NCBI GenBank assembly: GCA_029255645.1
Contig: JANLJE010000003.1
Span: 45,963-109,962, forward strand
Length of the DNA stretch: 64,000 nt
From: Comamonadaceae bacterium
GTDB lineage: Bacteria > Pseudomonadota > Gammaproteobacteria > Burkholderiales > Rhodocyclaceae
Direction of reading: 5' to 3'
Positions 1 to 8,730 of the stretch are shown piece after piece (the first letter of the stretch is position 1; every line of letters begins with the position of its first letter). Made by a program: the position numbers and the translations under genes. The notes beneath the pieces are model-generated. The model was given only the letters and a program-made list of their open reading frames with translations, did not search any database and was not told where the DNA came from.

Positions 1-1
1 C

Positions 2-667
2 GACTGCCGGGTCGAGATCAGCGAAAGGAAGCGCGGCAGTCCGCTCGACAAGCTGGTGGCGGAACTGATGATCGTCGCCAATTCGACCTGGGGCGGCCTC
101 TTGGCGGAACGGGGCATCGCCTGCCTGTATCGGGCCCAGACCGGCGGCAAGGCGCGCCTGAGCACCCAGCCCCAGCCGCACGAGGGCCTGGGCGTGCCCC
201 AGTATGCCTGGATGACCTCCCCCTTGCGCCGCTATTGCGACCTGGTGAACCAGTGGCAACTGGCCGCCTGCCTCACCGGCCAGACGCCGCCCTTCGCGCA
301 GCGCTCGGCGGAGCTGTTTGCCGCCATGCGCGACTTCGAACTGACCTATGCTGCCTATGCCGAATTCCAGCGCAATATGGAACGCTACTGGTGCCTGCGC
401 TGGCTGGTGCAGGAAAAACTGCAGCAGAGCGGGGCCACGGTGCGCCGGGACGAACTGGTGAAATTCGACCATCTGCCGCTGATGACCCGGGTCCAGGGCC
501 TGCCGGAGCTGGCCCCCGGGCGCCGCCTGACCCTGCAGATCGACGACATCGACCCGCTGGGCCTGGAAGTGCGCTGCCATCTGCTCGAAGTGCTCCCGGA
601 ACGGGAAGCCGTGCCCGAACCGGCGGAGGCGGAGGAGGGGGAGGCAACGGCAGAGGCTCAGGACTGA
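2..667 (+). CDS. RNB-family exoribonuclease (RNase II/R type), C-terminal part
   Basis: The frame is open from base 2, so the true start lies before the window and only about 221 C-terminal residues are seen. The stretch MTSPLRRYCDLVNQWQL is the signature near the end of the RNB catalytic domain of RNase II/RNase R proteins, which degrade RNA processively 3' to 5'. The tail after it is short and ends in a Glu/Ala-rich segment, with little room for a full S1 domain, so this is probably one of the shorter RNase II-like proteins rather than RNase R itself. The stop lies 3 bp before the TonB gene, suggesting co-transcription. Confidence 0.85.
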   Translation, partial: DCRVEISERKRGSPLDKLVAELMIVANSTWGGLLAERGIACLYRAQTGGKARLSTQPQPHEGLGVPQYAWMTSPLRRYCDLVNQWQLAACLTGQTPPFAQRSAELFAAMRDFELTYAAYAEFQRNMERYWCLRWLVQEKLQQSGATVRRDELVKFDHLPLMTRVQGLPELAPGRRLTLQIDDIDPLGLEVRCHLLEVLPEREAVPEPAEAEEGEATAEAQD

Positions 668-670
668 CCC

Positions 671-1558
671 ATGTCGAAACGGCCCGCCTTCCTCGCCCAA
701 CTCTTCCCCCTGGGCTCCCCTCTGAGCTCCCCCTTGAGCCTTGCCCTGGCCGTCTCCTTCTTGCTGCACGGCCTGCTGCTTTCCCTGTACTTCACCTTCC
801 CCGGGGCCTCGCAGAAGCGGCAGGACAAGACCCTGGACGTGATCCTGGTCAACAGCCGCAGCGCCAGCAAGCCCAGCACCGCCCAGGCCCTGGCCCAGGC
901 GAATCTGGATGGGGGCGGCAATACCGATGCGGACCGGCGCGCCGCCACGCCCCTGCCGCCGACCCGGAAAACCCGCTCCGGCGAGCAGCTCGAACAGATG
1001 CAGCGCCGCGTCCAGGAACTGGAAAACCGGCAGCGGGAACTGCTGGCCAAGGCCAGCCAGGCCAGGACCCAGCCGCAGGAAAAAGCGGACGAGCCACTGC
1101 CCAAGCCGGCGCCCAGCACGGGTTTCGACCTGGCCGAAGCGGCCCGGGCCATGGCGCGCATGGAAGGCGAGATCAACAAGAACACCGAGGAATACAACAA
1201 GCGGCCGCGCAAGAAGTTCATCGGCGCCCGTACCAGCGAATACCGTTTCGCCCAGTACATTGAAGACTGGCGCCAGAAGGTCGAGCGGGTCGGCACCCTC
1301 AATTATCCGGAAGCGGCCCGGGGCAAGCTCTATGGCACCCTGATCCTGACGGTCACCCTCGACAAGAACGGGGAAGTGCTGTTCATCAGCATCGACAAGT
1401 CCTCCGGGCACAAACTTCTGGATGATGCCGCCCGGCGCATCGTCCAGATGGCCAGCCCCTACGCTCCCTTTCCCCCCGCCATCAGCCAGGATACCGATCA
1501 ACTCGCGATCAGCCGGGCCTGGACCTTCACCCGCAGCGACAGCCTCGAAACAAAGTAA
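671..1558 (+). CDS. tonB: Energy transducer TonB family protein
   Basis: 295 residues. One N-terminal membrane helix (about residues 18-44, [18 protein letters not shown]) is followed by a charged, low-complexity, partly coiled-coil periplasmic linker ([19 protein letters not shown]). The C-terminal TonB fold begins near [20 protein letters not shown]. TonB couples the proton motive force, through ExbB/ExbD, to outer-membrane receptors. No exbBD or receptor gene is adjacent. The linker is Gln/Arg/Glu-rich rather than the long Pro-Lys spacer of E. coli TonB. The start lies 3 bp after the RNB stop. Which receptor it serves cannot be told from the sequence. Confidence 0.85.
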   Translation: MSKRPAFLAQLFPLGSPLSSPLSLALAVSFLLHGLLLSLYFTFPGASQKRQDKTLDVILVNSRSASKPSTAQALAQANLDGGGNTDADRRAATPLPPTRKTRSGEQLEQMQRRVQELENRQRELLAKASQARTQPQEKADEPLPKPAPSTGFDLAEAARAMARMEGEINKNTEEYNKRPRKKFIGARTSEYRFAQYIEDWRQKVERVGTLNYPEAARGKLYGTLILTVTLDKNGEVLFISIDKSSGHKLLDDAARRIVQMASPYAPFPPAISQDTDQLAISRAWTFTRSDSLETK

Positions 1559-1619
1559 GCCGCCAGGGCCAGGTGGCGAGAGTAAAATCGCAGGTTCCGC
1601 TCACCCCGCACGACGCCCC

Positions 1620-2510
1620 ATGACTTCCCTCTACGCCGTTTTTGGCAACCCCATCGCGCACTCGCTGAGCCCCCGCATCCACCGCGCCTTTGCCGAGCAG
1701 ACCGGCGCGGATCTTCGCTACGAGGCAAGGCTTGCGCCGCTGGACGGCTTTGCCGCCGCCCTCGGCCAGTTCATCGCGGAAGGCGGGCAAGGCGCCAATG
1801 TCACCCTGCCCTTCAAGGAGACCGCCTTTCGCCTTTGCGACACCTTGAGCCCCCGGGCGCGGCGGGCGAAGGCGGTGAATACCCTGGGCCTGGACCGGGG
1901 CGGCATCGCCGGCGACAACACCGACGGGGCCGGGCTGGTGCGGGACATCGAAGCGAACCTCGCTTATCCCCTGGCCGGGCGCCGCATCCTGCTCTTGGGC
2001 GCCGGCGGCGCCGCCCGGGGCGTCCTCCTGCCCCTGCTCGAAGGCCGGCCCGCCTGCCTTCACCTTGCCAACCGCAGCCCGGCCAAGGCCGAGGCCCTGG
2101 CGGCCGAATTCGCCCCAGCAGCGCCGCTACCGCTCCTGGGCGGCGGCTTCGAGGCGCTCGCCGGCCAGAGCTTCGATCTCGTCATCAATGCCACTTCTGC
2201 CAGCCTGGGGGGGGAAGCCCTGCCTCTGCCCGCAGGGTTGTTTGCCCCCGGCGCCCTGGCCTACGACATGATGTATGGCAAGGGCGAGACGCCCTTTCTC
2301 GCCCAGGCCCGGCAAGCCGGCGCCGCCCGGTGCGCCGACGGCCTGGGGATGCTGGTCGAGCAGGCGGCGGAAGCCTTTTTGATCTGGCGCGGCATCCGCC
2401 CGGCAACCGCGCCCCTGCTTGCCGAATTGCGGGCTGAATTGCGGGCCGATTTGCGGGCCGATTTGCGGGCCGATTTGCGGGCCGGGCCATCGCCCGCCGC
2501 GCAGCCCTGA
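1620..2510 (+). CDS. aroE: Shikimate dehydrogenase
   Basis: 296 residues. It reduces 3-dehydroshikimate to shikimate with NADPH in aromatic amino acid biosynthesis. The shikimate-binding N-terminus ([12 protein letters not shown]), the catalytic Lys in NVTLPFKE, the DNTDGAGL motif and the dinucleotide-binding loop GAGGAARG are all present. I chose ATG 1620 over the upstream extension in the ORF track because family homology starts there ([15 protein letters not shown]). The last 25 or so residues are an in-frame 12 bp tandem repeat ([19 protein letters not shown]) beyond the normal family end, an expansion of the 3' end. The mtgA gene follows after 12 bp. Confidence 0.95.
   Translation: MTSLYAVFGNPIAHSLSPRIHRAFAEQTGADLRYEARLAPLDGFAAALGQFIAEGGQGANVTLPFKETAFRLCDTLSPRARRAKAVNTLGLDRGGIAGDNTDGAGLVRDIEANLAYPLAGRRILLLGAGGAARGVLLPLLEGRPACLHLANRSPAKAEALAAEFAPAAPLPLLGGGFEALAGQSFDLVINATSASLGGEALPLPAGLFAPGALAYDMMYGKGETPFLAQARQAGAARCADGLGMLVEQAAEAFLIWRGIRPATAPLLAELRAELRADLRADLRADLRAGPSPAAQP
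2424..2483 (+). repeat. 12 bp tandem repeat inside the 3' end of aroE
   Basis: Five consecutive 12 bp units, two of gaattgcgggcy and three of gatttgcgggcc. Because 12 is a multiple of three the reading frame is kept and the repeat encodes an added (ELRA/DLRA)n tail on AroE. Confidence 0.95.
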
Positions 2511-2522
2511 GGCGGTTCAACC

Positions 2523-3254
2523 TTGCCGCGTCCCATGCCCCGCCCCATGCCCCGTCCCTTTACTCATCCCCTTGCGGCCCTCAAATGGGGGCTGCTGATC
2601 CTGATCGGGCTCTTCCTCCTGACGCAGCTCTGGTTTCTGGGCTGGGTGCTGTGGTGGAAGTGGGTGCCGCCGCAGGAAACCCGCTTCATGAGCCTGCGCC
2701 TTGCGGAACTGCGGCAGAAACAGCCGGATGCCCGGCTCAAATACCAGTGGGTGCCCTATGCGCGCATCTCTCCCCACTTGAAGCGGGCCATCATCGCCGC
2801 CGAGGACGCCCACTTCGTCGATCATGAAGGCTTCGACTGGGAAGGCATCCAGAAAGCCCTGGAAAAGAACCAGAAAAGGGGCCGCTTCGTGGCCGGCGGC
2901 TCGACCATCTCCCAGCAACTGGCCAAGAACCTGTTCCTCAGCCCGACCAGGTCCATGCTGCGTAAGGGCGAGGAAGCCCTGATCACCCTGATGATCGAGA
3001 CGCTGTGGGACAAGCAGCGGATCTTCGAGGTCTATCTCAACGTGATCGAGTGGGGCGACGGCGTGTTCGGCGCCGAGGCCGCGGCGCGCCACTACCATGG
3101 CATCAGCGCCGCCCAGTTGAATGCCTTTCAGGCCGCCAGGCTCGCGGCGATGGTGCCCAATCCCCGCTTTTACGACCGCAACCGCAACGCTCCGGGCCTG
3201 GCCAGAAAAACCGCCATCATCCTGGCCCGCATGGGCGGGGCGGAAATGCCCTGA
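2523..3254 (+). CDS. mtgA: Monofunctional biosynthetic peptidoglycan transglycosylase
   Basis: About 243 residues, a GT51 glycosyltransferase that polymerises lipid II into glycan strands without a transpeptidase domain. A single membrane anchor (KWGLLILIGLFLLTQLWFLGWVLWW) precedes the catalytic domain. The GT51 motifs are visible: the catalytic Glu in AAEDAHFVDHEGFDW (about residue 94), GGSTISQQLAKNLFL and ILEVYLN-like RIFEVYLNVIEWG. The start is uncertain: TTG 2523 has a GAGG 10 nt upstream, while the N-terminus repeats MPRPMPRPMPRP from a 12 bp duplication, so in-frame ATGs at 2535 and 2547 are alternatives. It follows aroE closely. Confidence 0.93.
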   Translation: MPRPMPRPMPRPFTHPLAALKWGLLILIGLFLLTQLWFLGWVLWWKWVPPQETRFMSLRLAELRQKQPDARLKYQWVPYARISPHLKRAIIAAEDAHFVDHEGFDWEGIQKALEKNQKRGRFVAGGSTISQQLAKNLFLSPTRSMLRKGEEALITLMIETLWDKQRIFEVYLNVIEWGDGVFGAEAAARHYHGISAAQLNAFQAARLAAMVPNPRFYDRNRNAPGLARKTAIILARMGGAEMP

Positions 3255-3322
3255 AACGGCCCTGAAAAAAATCAGCTGATGCTAGAATCCGCTACCTTTT
3301 TGCACTGCACCATGAGCCCGCC

Positions 3323-4693
3323 ATGATCGACGACAATCTCTCGGAAGTAGATGAAGTGAAAGATTATCTGGCGCAAGTGCAGACCTTGCTGGCCAAGCAC
3401 CGGCTGGTCGGCGAAATGGTGCGGCGCCAGGAAATGCCCCGCCATGAGCTGATTGAAGGCATGGTGCAAAAGCAGCACATTTCCGAACTGAAACAGCTGT
3501 TCGCCCGCCTGCCCCTCGTGACCGTCGCGCTGATTCTCAGCGCCCTTTCCGAAGAAGAGCGGCTGGTAGCCTGGAAGGAAGTCGAGGAAGAACACCAGGA
3601 CGACATTCTGGAACTGCTCTCCGACGAAATCCGCGAGGCGCTGGTGGAGGACGGGCATCGGCCCAGCAAGCGGGTCATGGTCAATGCCTTCGACCTGCAC
3701 AACGGTCGCCTGCGCCAGGTCGTGGTGCAGCGCCCCTCCGATTTCGCCAATATCAAGCCGATCTGGGTGGACCTGGTGGCGCCGACCCCCCGGGTGCGGG
3801 AATGGGTGGGCAAGCAGTTCGGCATCGAACTCCCCGACCCGGCCAACCTGACCGACCTGGAAGCCAGTGCGCGCTTCTACATCGAAGACGACGATGAACT
3901 GCACCTGCACTCGGACTTTCTGCTCGACATGGCGGGCGAGTCGCGCAATGTGGCGGTGGCCTTCATCCTCAAAAACGACATCCTGTTTTCGGTGCGCTCC
4001 GAGGAACTCCCGGTCTTCCGTCTCCAGCGCCACCGGGCCCGCACCCACTCGGGCTATGTCGCCGATGCCAAGGACGTGCTGCTCGACCTGTACGCCGCCG
4101 ATGCCGAATATTCCGCCGATGCCCTGGAAGACATTTATGCCTCCCTGGAAGCGGTCACCAAGCATGTGCTCAGTACCCACCCGACCGACGAAGAGGCCGG
4201 GCTGATCCTGGCCGACATCGCCAAACAGGAAGACATCAACGGGCGCATCCGCCGCAATGTGCTCGATACCCGGCGCGCCGTTTCCTTCCTGATGCGCGGC
4301 AAGTTCCTTTCCCCGGCCCAGCAGGAAGATGCCCGCCAGATCATGCGCGACATCGAATCCCTGGACGGCCACACCTCGTTCTTGTTCGGCAAGATCAACT
4401 TCCTGATGGATGCGGTGGTCGGTTTCATCAACATCAACCAGAATCAGCGCGTGTCGAAACTGACCAAACTCAGTATCGTCTTCATGCCCATCAACATCGT
4501 CGCCGGCATCGGCGGCATGTCCGAATTCTCGATGATGACGTCCGGCGTGCCCTGGCCGATCGCCTACGGGGCCCTCACCATCGGCATGGGCATCGTCGGC
4601 TGGCTGACTTATCTGGCCCTGTGCCAGGGTGAACGGCGCGAAGCGCGCAGCAAACTCGCCGCCGCCAACGCCAGGGCCCAGAACCGGGCCTGA
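3323..4693 (+). CDS. CorA-family divalent metal transporter with MgtE_N-like N-terminal domain
   Basis: 456 residues, longer than ordinary CorA (about 320). Residues 40-115 (LKQLFARLPLVTVALILSAL then EEERLVAWKEVEEEHQDDIL) resemble the helical MgtE_N repeat. The rest follows the CorA plan: a long cytoplasmic alpha/beta domain, a helical stalk and two C-terminal membrane helices (IVFMPINIVAGIGGMSEF and AYGALTIGMGIVGWLTYLAL). The pore signature reads GMS where CorA has GMN and ZntB has GIN. It is presumably an inner-membrane divalent cation channel, but specificity is uncertain. A promoter-like tagaat lies in the short upstream gap. It is distinct from the canonical CorA at 7.6-8.6 kb. Confidence 0.82.
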   Translation: MIDDNLSEVDEVKDYLAQVQTLLAKHRLVGEMVRRQEMPRHELIEGMVQKQHISELKQLFARLPLVTVALILSALSEEERLVAWKEVEEEHQDDILELLSDEIREALVEDGHRPSKRVMVNAFDLHNGRLRQVVVQRPSDFANIKPIWVDLVAPTPRVREWVGKQFGIELPDPANLTDLEASARFYIEDDDELHLHSDFLLDMAGESRNVAVAFILKNDILFSVRSEELPVFRLQRHRARTHSGYVADAKDVLLDLYAADAEYSADALEDIYASLEAVTKHVLSTHPTDEEAGLILADIAKQEDINGRIRRNVLDTRRAVSFLMRGKFLSPAQQEDARQIMRDIESLDGHTSFLFGKINFLMDAVVGFININQNQRVSKLTKLSIVFMPINIVAGIGGMSEFSMMTSGVPWPIAYGALTIGMGIVGWLTYLALCQGERREARSKLAAANARAQNRA

Positions 4694-4783
4694 TCTCCCT
4701 GGCCTTGCCCCTGGCCTCCCCCGGCGCCGCCTGCCGGCCGCCGGGGGAGTACACTTTTCCCCCTGAATTTTCCCTTCGCCCCC

Positions 4784-5866
4784 ATGAAACCCAGCATTCG
4801 CCAGAAACTCGAACAACTCGCCTTCCGCCTCGACGAGGTGGATGCCCTGCTCTCCAGCGAGGATGCGGCCCGGGACATGGACCTGTTTCGCAAGATTTCC
4901 CGGGAGCGGGCCGAGATCGAGCCGGTCGTGCAGCTCTATGCCACCTACCGGCAGGCGGAAACCGATCGGGAGCAGGCCGGGGAGATGCTGGCCGACCCGG
5001 ATCTGCGCGAGCTGGCGGAAGAAGAAATGGCCGCCGCCCAGGCCCGCATCCCGGACCTGGAACTGGAACTGCAAAAACTGCTGCTGCCCAGGGACCCCAA
5101 TGACGAGCGCAACATCCTGCTGGAAATCCGCGCCGGCACCGGCGGCGACGAATCGGCCCTGTTCGCCGGCGAGCTGTTGCGCATGTACAGCCGCTATGCC
5201 GAGCGCCAGGGCTGGCAGGTGGAGGTGCTGTCGGCGAGCGAATCGGAACTGGGCGGCTACAAGGAAGTGATCTGCCGGGTGCTGGGCAACGGCGCCTATT
5301 CGCGGCTCAAGTTCGAATCCGGGGCGCACCGGGTGCAGCGCGTGCCGGAAACCGAGACCCAGGGCCGCATCCACACCTCGGCCTGCACGGTGGCGGTGCT
5401 GCCCGAGGCAGACGAGGTGGAGGATGTGCAGCTCAACCCCGCCGAGCTGCGCATCGACACCTTCCGGGCCTCCGGCGCCGGCGGCCAGCACATCAACAAG
5501 ACCGACTCGGCGGTGCGGGTCACGCATCTGCCCACCGGCATCGTCGCCGAATGCCAGGATGGCCGCTCCCAGCACGCCAACAAAGCCTCGGCCCTGAAGG
5601 TGCTGGCGGCGCGCATCAAGGACGTGCAGGTGCGCGAACAGCAGGCCAGGGAAGCCGCGACGCGCAAGAGCCTGGTGGGCAGCGGCGACCGCTCCGAGCG
5701 CATCCGCACCTACAACTTTCCCCAGGGCCGGGTCACCGACCACCGCATCAACCTGACCCTCTACAAGCTCGCCGCCATCCTGGACGGGGACCTGGACGAG
5801 CTCATCGCCGCCCTCACCGCCGAGTACCAGATGGAACAACTGGCCGCCCTCTCCGGCGACGCATGA
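4784..5866 (+). CDS. prfA: Peptide chain release factor 1
   Basis: 360 residues, full length. RF1 recognises UAA and UAG in the ribosomal A site and triggers peptide release. The peptidyl-hydrolysis loop [15 protein letters not shown] carries the GGQ motif. The codon-recognition PxT tripeptide lies in [16 protein letters not shown] (PET, a normal variant of PAT/PVT). The stop overlaps the prmC start (ATGA), so the methylase that modifies the GGQ glutamine is translationally coupled to its substrate. Confidence 0.97.
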   Translation: MKPSIRQKLEQLAFRLDEVDALLSSEDAARDMDLFRKISRERAEIEPVVQLYATYRQAETDREQAGEMLADPDLRELAEEEMAAAQARIPDLELELQKLLLPRDPNDERNILLEIRAGTGGDESALFAGELLRMYSRYAERQGWQVEVLSASESELGGYKEVICRVLGNGAYSRLKFESGAHRVQRVPETETQGRIHTSACTVAVLPEADEVEDVQLNPAELRIDTFRASGAGGQHINKTDSAVRVTHLPTGIVAECQDGRSQHANKASALKVLAARIKDVQVREQQAREAATRKSLVGSGDRSERIRTYNFPQGRVTDHRINLTLYKLAAILDGDLDELIAALTAEYQMEQLAALSGDA

Positions 5867-6687
5867 GGCTGGATCACTGGCTCCAGGCCGCGCGGCGGCG
5901 CATCGACACGCTCGATGCCCGCCTGCTGCTGCAGCAGGTCACCGGCCTGTCCCGCACCGACCTCATCACCCGCCCGGAAACCTTGCTGACGCCGGCCCAG
6001 GAGGAAGGCCTGGAAAGCCTGGTGGCGCGCCGCGCCGCCGGGGAGCCGCTCGCCTATCTGCTCGGGGAGGCAGGCTTTCGCGGCCGCCGCTTTCAGGTTT
6101 CCCCGGCCGTGCTGGTGCCCCGCCCCGAAACCGAGGCGCTGGTGGACCTGGCCCTGGCCAAGCTGGCGGAACTTGCGCAAGACAAACCCCGGGTGCTGGA
6201 TCTGGGGACCGGCAGCGGCGCCATTTCCATCTGCCTGGCCCTGGAGTGCCCGGCCGCCCAGGTCAGCGCCGTCGATGTCTCCCCCGCCGCCCTGGCCGTG
6301 GCCCGTGCCAATGGCGAGGCCAATGGGGCCCGGGTGTGCTGGCACGAAAGCGACTGGTTTGCCGCCCTGGGTGAGGCACGCTTTCATCTGATCGTCTCCA
6401 ACCCGCCCTACATCCACGCCGAAGACGCTCACCTGGCCGGTGACGGCCTGCGCTTCGAGCCGCGCCTGGCCCTCACCGACGAGGCCGACGGCCTGGCCTG
6501 CATCCGTCGCATCGTGGCGGACGCCCCGAGCCATCTGGAACCCGGCGGCTGGCTGCTGTTCGAGCATGGCTGGGACCAGGGCGAAGATTCCCGGAACTTG
6601 TTGACTGCGGCCGGGTTCAAAGCCGTGCAAACCTGGCAGGACCTGGCCGGACACGACCGGATCAGCGCCGGCCAGTGGCTCGCCTGA
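5863..6687 (+). CDS. prmC: Peptide chain release factor N5-glutamine methyltransferase
   Basis: 274 residues. It transfers a methyl group from SAM to the Gln of the GGQ motif in release factors. The N-terminal helical domain ([19 protein letters not shown]) is followed by [15 protein letters not shown], the SAM-binding [15 protein letters not shown] and the catalytic NPPY motif ([10 protein letters not shown]). The ATG start overlaps the prfA stop, which fixes the start over the longer ORF-track version. Confidence 0.96.
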   Translation: MRLDHWLQAARRRIDTLDARLLLQQVTGLSRTDLITRPETLLTPAQEEGLESLVARRAAGEPLAYLLGEAGFRGRRFQVSPAVLVPRPETEALVDLALAKLAELAQDKPRVLDLGTGSGAISICLALECPAAQVSAVDVSPAALAVARANGEANGARVCWHESDWFAALGEARFHLIVSNPPYIHAEDAHLAGDGLRFEPRLALTDEADGLACIRRIVADAPSHLEPGGWLLFEHGWDQGEDSRNLLTAAGFKAVQTWQDLAGHDRISAGQWLA

Positions 6688-6731
6688 TTCACAATTCCCC
6701 AATCACACACCCCAATCACCCGGAGAAATCA

Positions 6732-7055
6732 ATGTCCCGCGATGTACAAAAGGAAGTCCACGATCTGGTGACCCAGAACCCGGTGGTGCTCTACATGAAG
6801 GGCACCCCCCAGTTTCCCCAGTGCGGCTTTTCCGCCACTGCCGCCGACATCCTGAAGCGCTGCGGCGTCAAGGACTTTGTCGCCGTGAACATCCTGCAAG
6901 ATGACGAGATCCGTCTCGCCATCAAGGAATACGCCAACTGGCCCACCATTCCCCAGCTCTACATCAAGGGCGAATTCATCGGCGGCTGCGACATCATGCG
7001 GGAGATGTACCAGGAGGGCGAACTGCAGAAGCTGCTGGAAGGCATTGCCGCCTGA
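6732..7055 (+). CDS. grxD: Monothiol glutaredoxin, Grx4 type
   Basis: 107 residues with the single-Cys active site PQCGFS (Cys31) and the glutathione-binding WPTIPQLYIKGEFIGGCD region. Grx4-type proteins bind a glutathione-ligated [2Fe-2S] cluster as a dimer and take part in Fe-S trafficking and iron homeostasis. ATG 6732 has a good GGAGA ribosome site 5-6 nt upstream, so the longer ORF is rejected. A perfect 12 bp hairpin follows the gene. Confidence 0.95.
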   Translation: MSRDVQKEVHDLVTQNPVVLYMKGTPQFPQCGFSATAADILKRCGVKDFVAVNILQDDEIRLAIKEYANWPTIPQLYIKGEFIGGCDIMREMYQEGELQKLLEGIAA

Positions 7056-7069
7056 GTGGTGACAACGTC

Positions 7070-7097
7070 GGCAAAGCCGGGGCATCCCGGCTTTGCC
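7070..7097 (+). terminator. Perfect inverted repeat after grxD, probable terminator
   Basis: ggcaaagccggg and cccggctttgcc form a perfect 12 bp stem with a gcat loop, 14 bp after the grxD stop. There is no U-run directly after it (ggaatccttt follows), so termination is likely but not certain. It lies about 45 bp before the cytochrome gene. Confidence 0.6.
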
Positions 7098-7142
7098 GGA
7101 ATCCTTTATCATGGCGCCTCCCGTCTTTTCACTGGCCTGTCC

Positions 7143-7589
7143 ATGCTCCGCAAGACCGCTCCCTTGTTGTTGCTTGTCCCCTTGCTCCTTGCCGCCTGCG
7201 GTGAAGTGGAAGATACCCGCCCCGGCAAGCCCGTGGCCACCCGCCAGCAGGATTTCAAGGCCATCCTGCGTAGCTTCGAGCCCATGGGAGTTCAACTGCG
7301 GGAAAAGCGTTACACACCCGACACCTTCCTGAAGCTGGCCCGGGAACTGGACCGGATCAAGGCGGCCCCCTGGTCCCATTTCGGCCCCGACACCCACTAT
7401 CCTCCCACCAGGGCCACGGCAAAAGTCTGGCAGGAGCCGGAGCGCTTCGCTGCCGACCAGGAAACCTTCCTCGCGGCGGTGAGCCAGTTGCGGGCCGCCG
7501 CCGAAAGCCGCGAAGAAGCCAGGGTGGGGCCGGCCTATCAGGCCGTGCAGGACAGCTGCCGCAGCTGCCACAAGCGGTTCAAGAAGTAA
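7143..7589 (+). CDS. Cytochrome c' family lipoprotein
   Basis: 148 residues. The N-terminus is a lipoprotein signal (MLRKTAPLLLLVPLLLAACG) with a canonical LAAC lipobox, Cys19. The single c-type heme motif CRSCH lies at residues 139-143 near the C-terminus followed by a basic tail, the arrangement of the cytochrome c'/c556 four-helix-bundle family. Those proteins bind NO or act as electron carriers in the periplasm; this one should be membrane-tethered. ATG 7143 matches the signal peptide. The heme would be attached by the Ccm system encoded at 32-39 kb. The gene is convergent with corA. Confidence 0.85.
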   Translation: MLRKTAPLLLLVPLLLAACGEVEDTRPGKPVATRQQDFKAILRSFEPMGVQLREKRYTPDTFLKLARELDRIKAAPWSHFGPDTHYPPTRATAKVWQEPERFAADQETFLAAVSQLRAAAESREEARVGPAYQAVQDSCRSCHKRFKK

Positions 7590-7620
7590 GCCCCAAGAAA
7601 AAACCCCAAGAAACAAGCCC

Positions 7621-8589
7621 TCACAGCCAGCCGGATTTCCGGAAGCGGTAGTGGAGCAGGCCGCAGGTGCTGGCGATCAGGCCCAGGGCGGCCGGATAGC
7701 CCCAGGGCCACTCCAGTTCCGGCATGTGCTTGAAGTTCATGCCCCAGATGCCGGCAAAAGCCGTGGCGGTGGCAAAGATGCTGGCCCAGGCCGCAAGGCG
7801 CTTGGTCACTTCGCCATCCTCGATGGTGACCAGCGAAAGACTCGCCTGGATGGCCATGCCGACGGTGTCGCGCAGATTATCCAGGGCGCTGTTGATGCGG
7901 ATCAGATGGTCGTGCACATCGCGGAAATAATCCTGGCAGGAAATGCAGAGGGGCGGTACCCGGCCGCCGTGCAGTTTGCCGGCCACCTCCATCAAGGGGG
8001 ACACCGCATGCTTCAGGATCATGATCCGGTGTTTGATGCTATACAACTGCTCGATATTGTCCCGGGGCTGGGCCCCCTTGGCGAAAATGCGTTCCTCGAC
8101 CGTTTCCAGCTCCGTTTCCAGGCTGTCGATCAGGGGAAAATAGCGGTCCACCACGGCATCCATCAAGGCATAGAAGACAAAACCCGACCCGAGTTGCAAC
8201 AACTGCGGCTCCCGTTCGCAGCGGGCCCGCACCCCGAGGAAAGCCTGCCGGCTGCGGTTGCGTACCGTGAGGATGTAGTTCTGCCCGACAAAGACATTGA
8301 CCTCGCCCAGTTCATAGTCCTCCTCGCCCGGCTCCAGCAGGTGCATGACGGCAAACAGGGTATCCCGGTACTCCTCCAGCTTGGGGCGCTGGTGGCCGTG
8401 GAGGGCGTCCTCCACCGCCAGGGGCGGCAGATCGAATTCTTCTTGCATTTGCAGCAATTCTTCCGGCGTGGCATCGCGCAGCGCCACCCAGACGAAACAG
8501 TCGGGGCGGGCTACATGATCGCTGATGGCCGCCACCGGAATGTCGAGCAGTTTGGTGCCGTGCTGGTAAACCGAGCAATTGATCAGCAT
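7621..8589 (-). CDS. corA: Magnesium/cobalt transporter CorA
   Basis: 322 residues, normal CorA length. It has an N-terminal cytoplasmic funnel domain, a long stalk helix (YSIKHRIMILKHAVSPLMEV) and two C-terminal membrane helices. The pore motif GMN is intact (AGIWGMNFKHMPELEWPWGYP) and the C-terminus ends in basic residues (YRFRKSGWL). CorA is a pentameric Mg2+ channel of the inner membrane. It is monocistronic, convergent with the cytochrome gene and divergent from terC. Confidence 0.95.
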   Translation of the reverse strand: MLINCSVYQHGTKLLDIPVAAISDHVARPDCFVWVALRDATPEELLQMQEEFDLPPLAVEDALHGHQRPKLEEYRDTLFAVMHLLEPGEEDYELGEVNVFVGQNYILTVRNRSRQAFLGVRARCEREPQLLQLGSGFVFYALMDAVVDRYFPLIDSLETELETVEERIFAKGAQPRDNIEQLYSIKHRIMILKHAVSPLMEVAGKLHGGRVPPLCISCQDYFRDVHDHLIRINSALDNLRDTVGMAIQASLSLVTIEDGEVTKRLAAWASIFATATAFAGIWGMNFKHMPELEWPWGYPAALGLIASTCGLLHYRFRKSGWL

Positions 8590-8730
8590 GTAAATATCCC
8601 GTAAACGTCAGTGGCAATTTTAACGCGGCAAAGAAGAATCCCCGGCCGGAAAAGCATTGTCACAAATATGAGGTTGAAGCCGGGGCGCCCAGCCCATAAG
8701 CTACCCGCCTCTCTTACGCGGCTACCCTTC

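Noticed and set aside
3272-5839. 855-residue minus-strand ORF opposite the CorA-like gene and prfA
   Set aside because: It is antisense to two well-supported genes, a shadow ORF common in GC-rich DNA.
8590-8730. Possible yybP-ykoY manganese riboswitch upstream of terC, with a ccccggc/gccgggg stem at 8640-8685
   Set aside because: The 7 bp stem has a 32 nt loop and I cannot find the conserved core elements of that riboswitch; a covariance-model search would be needed.
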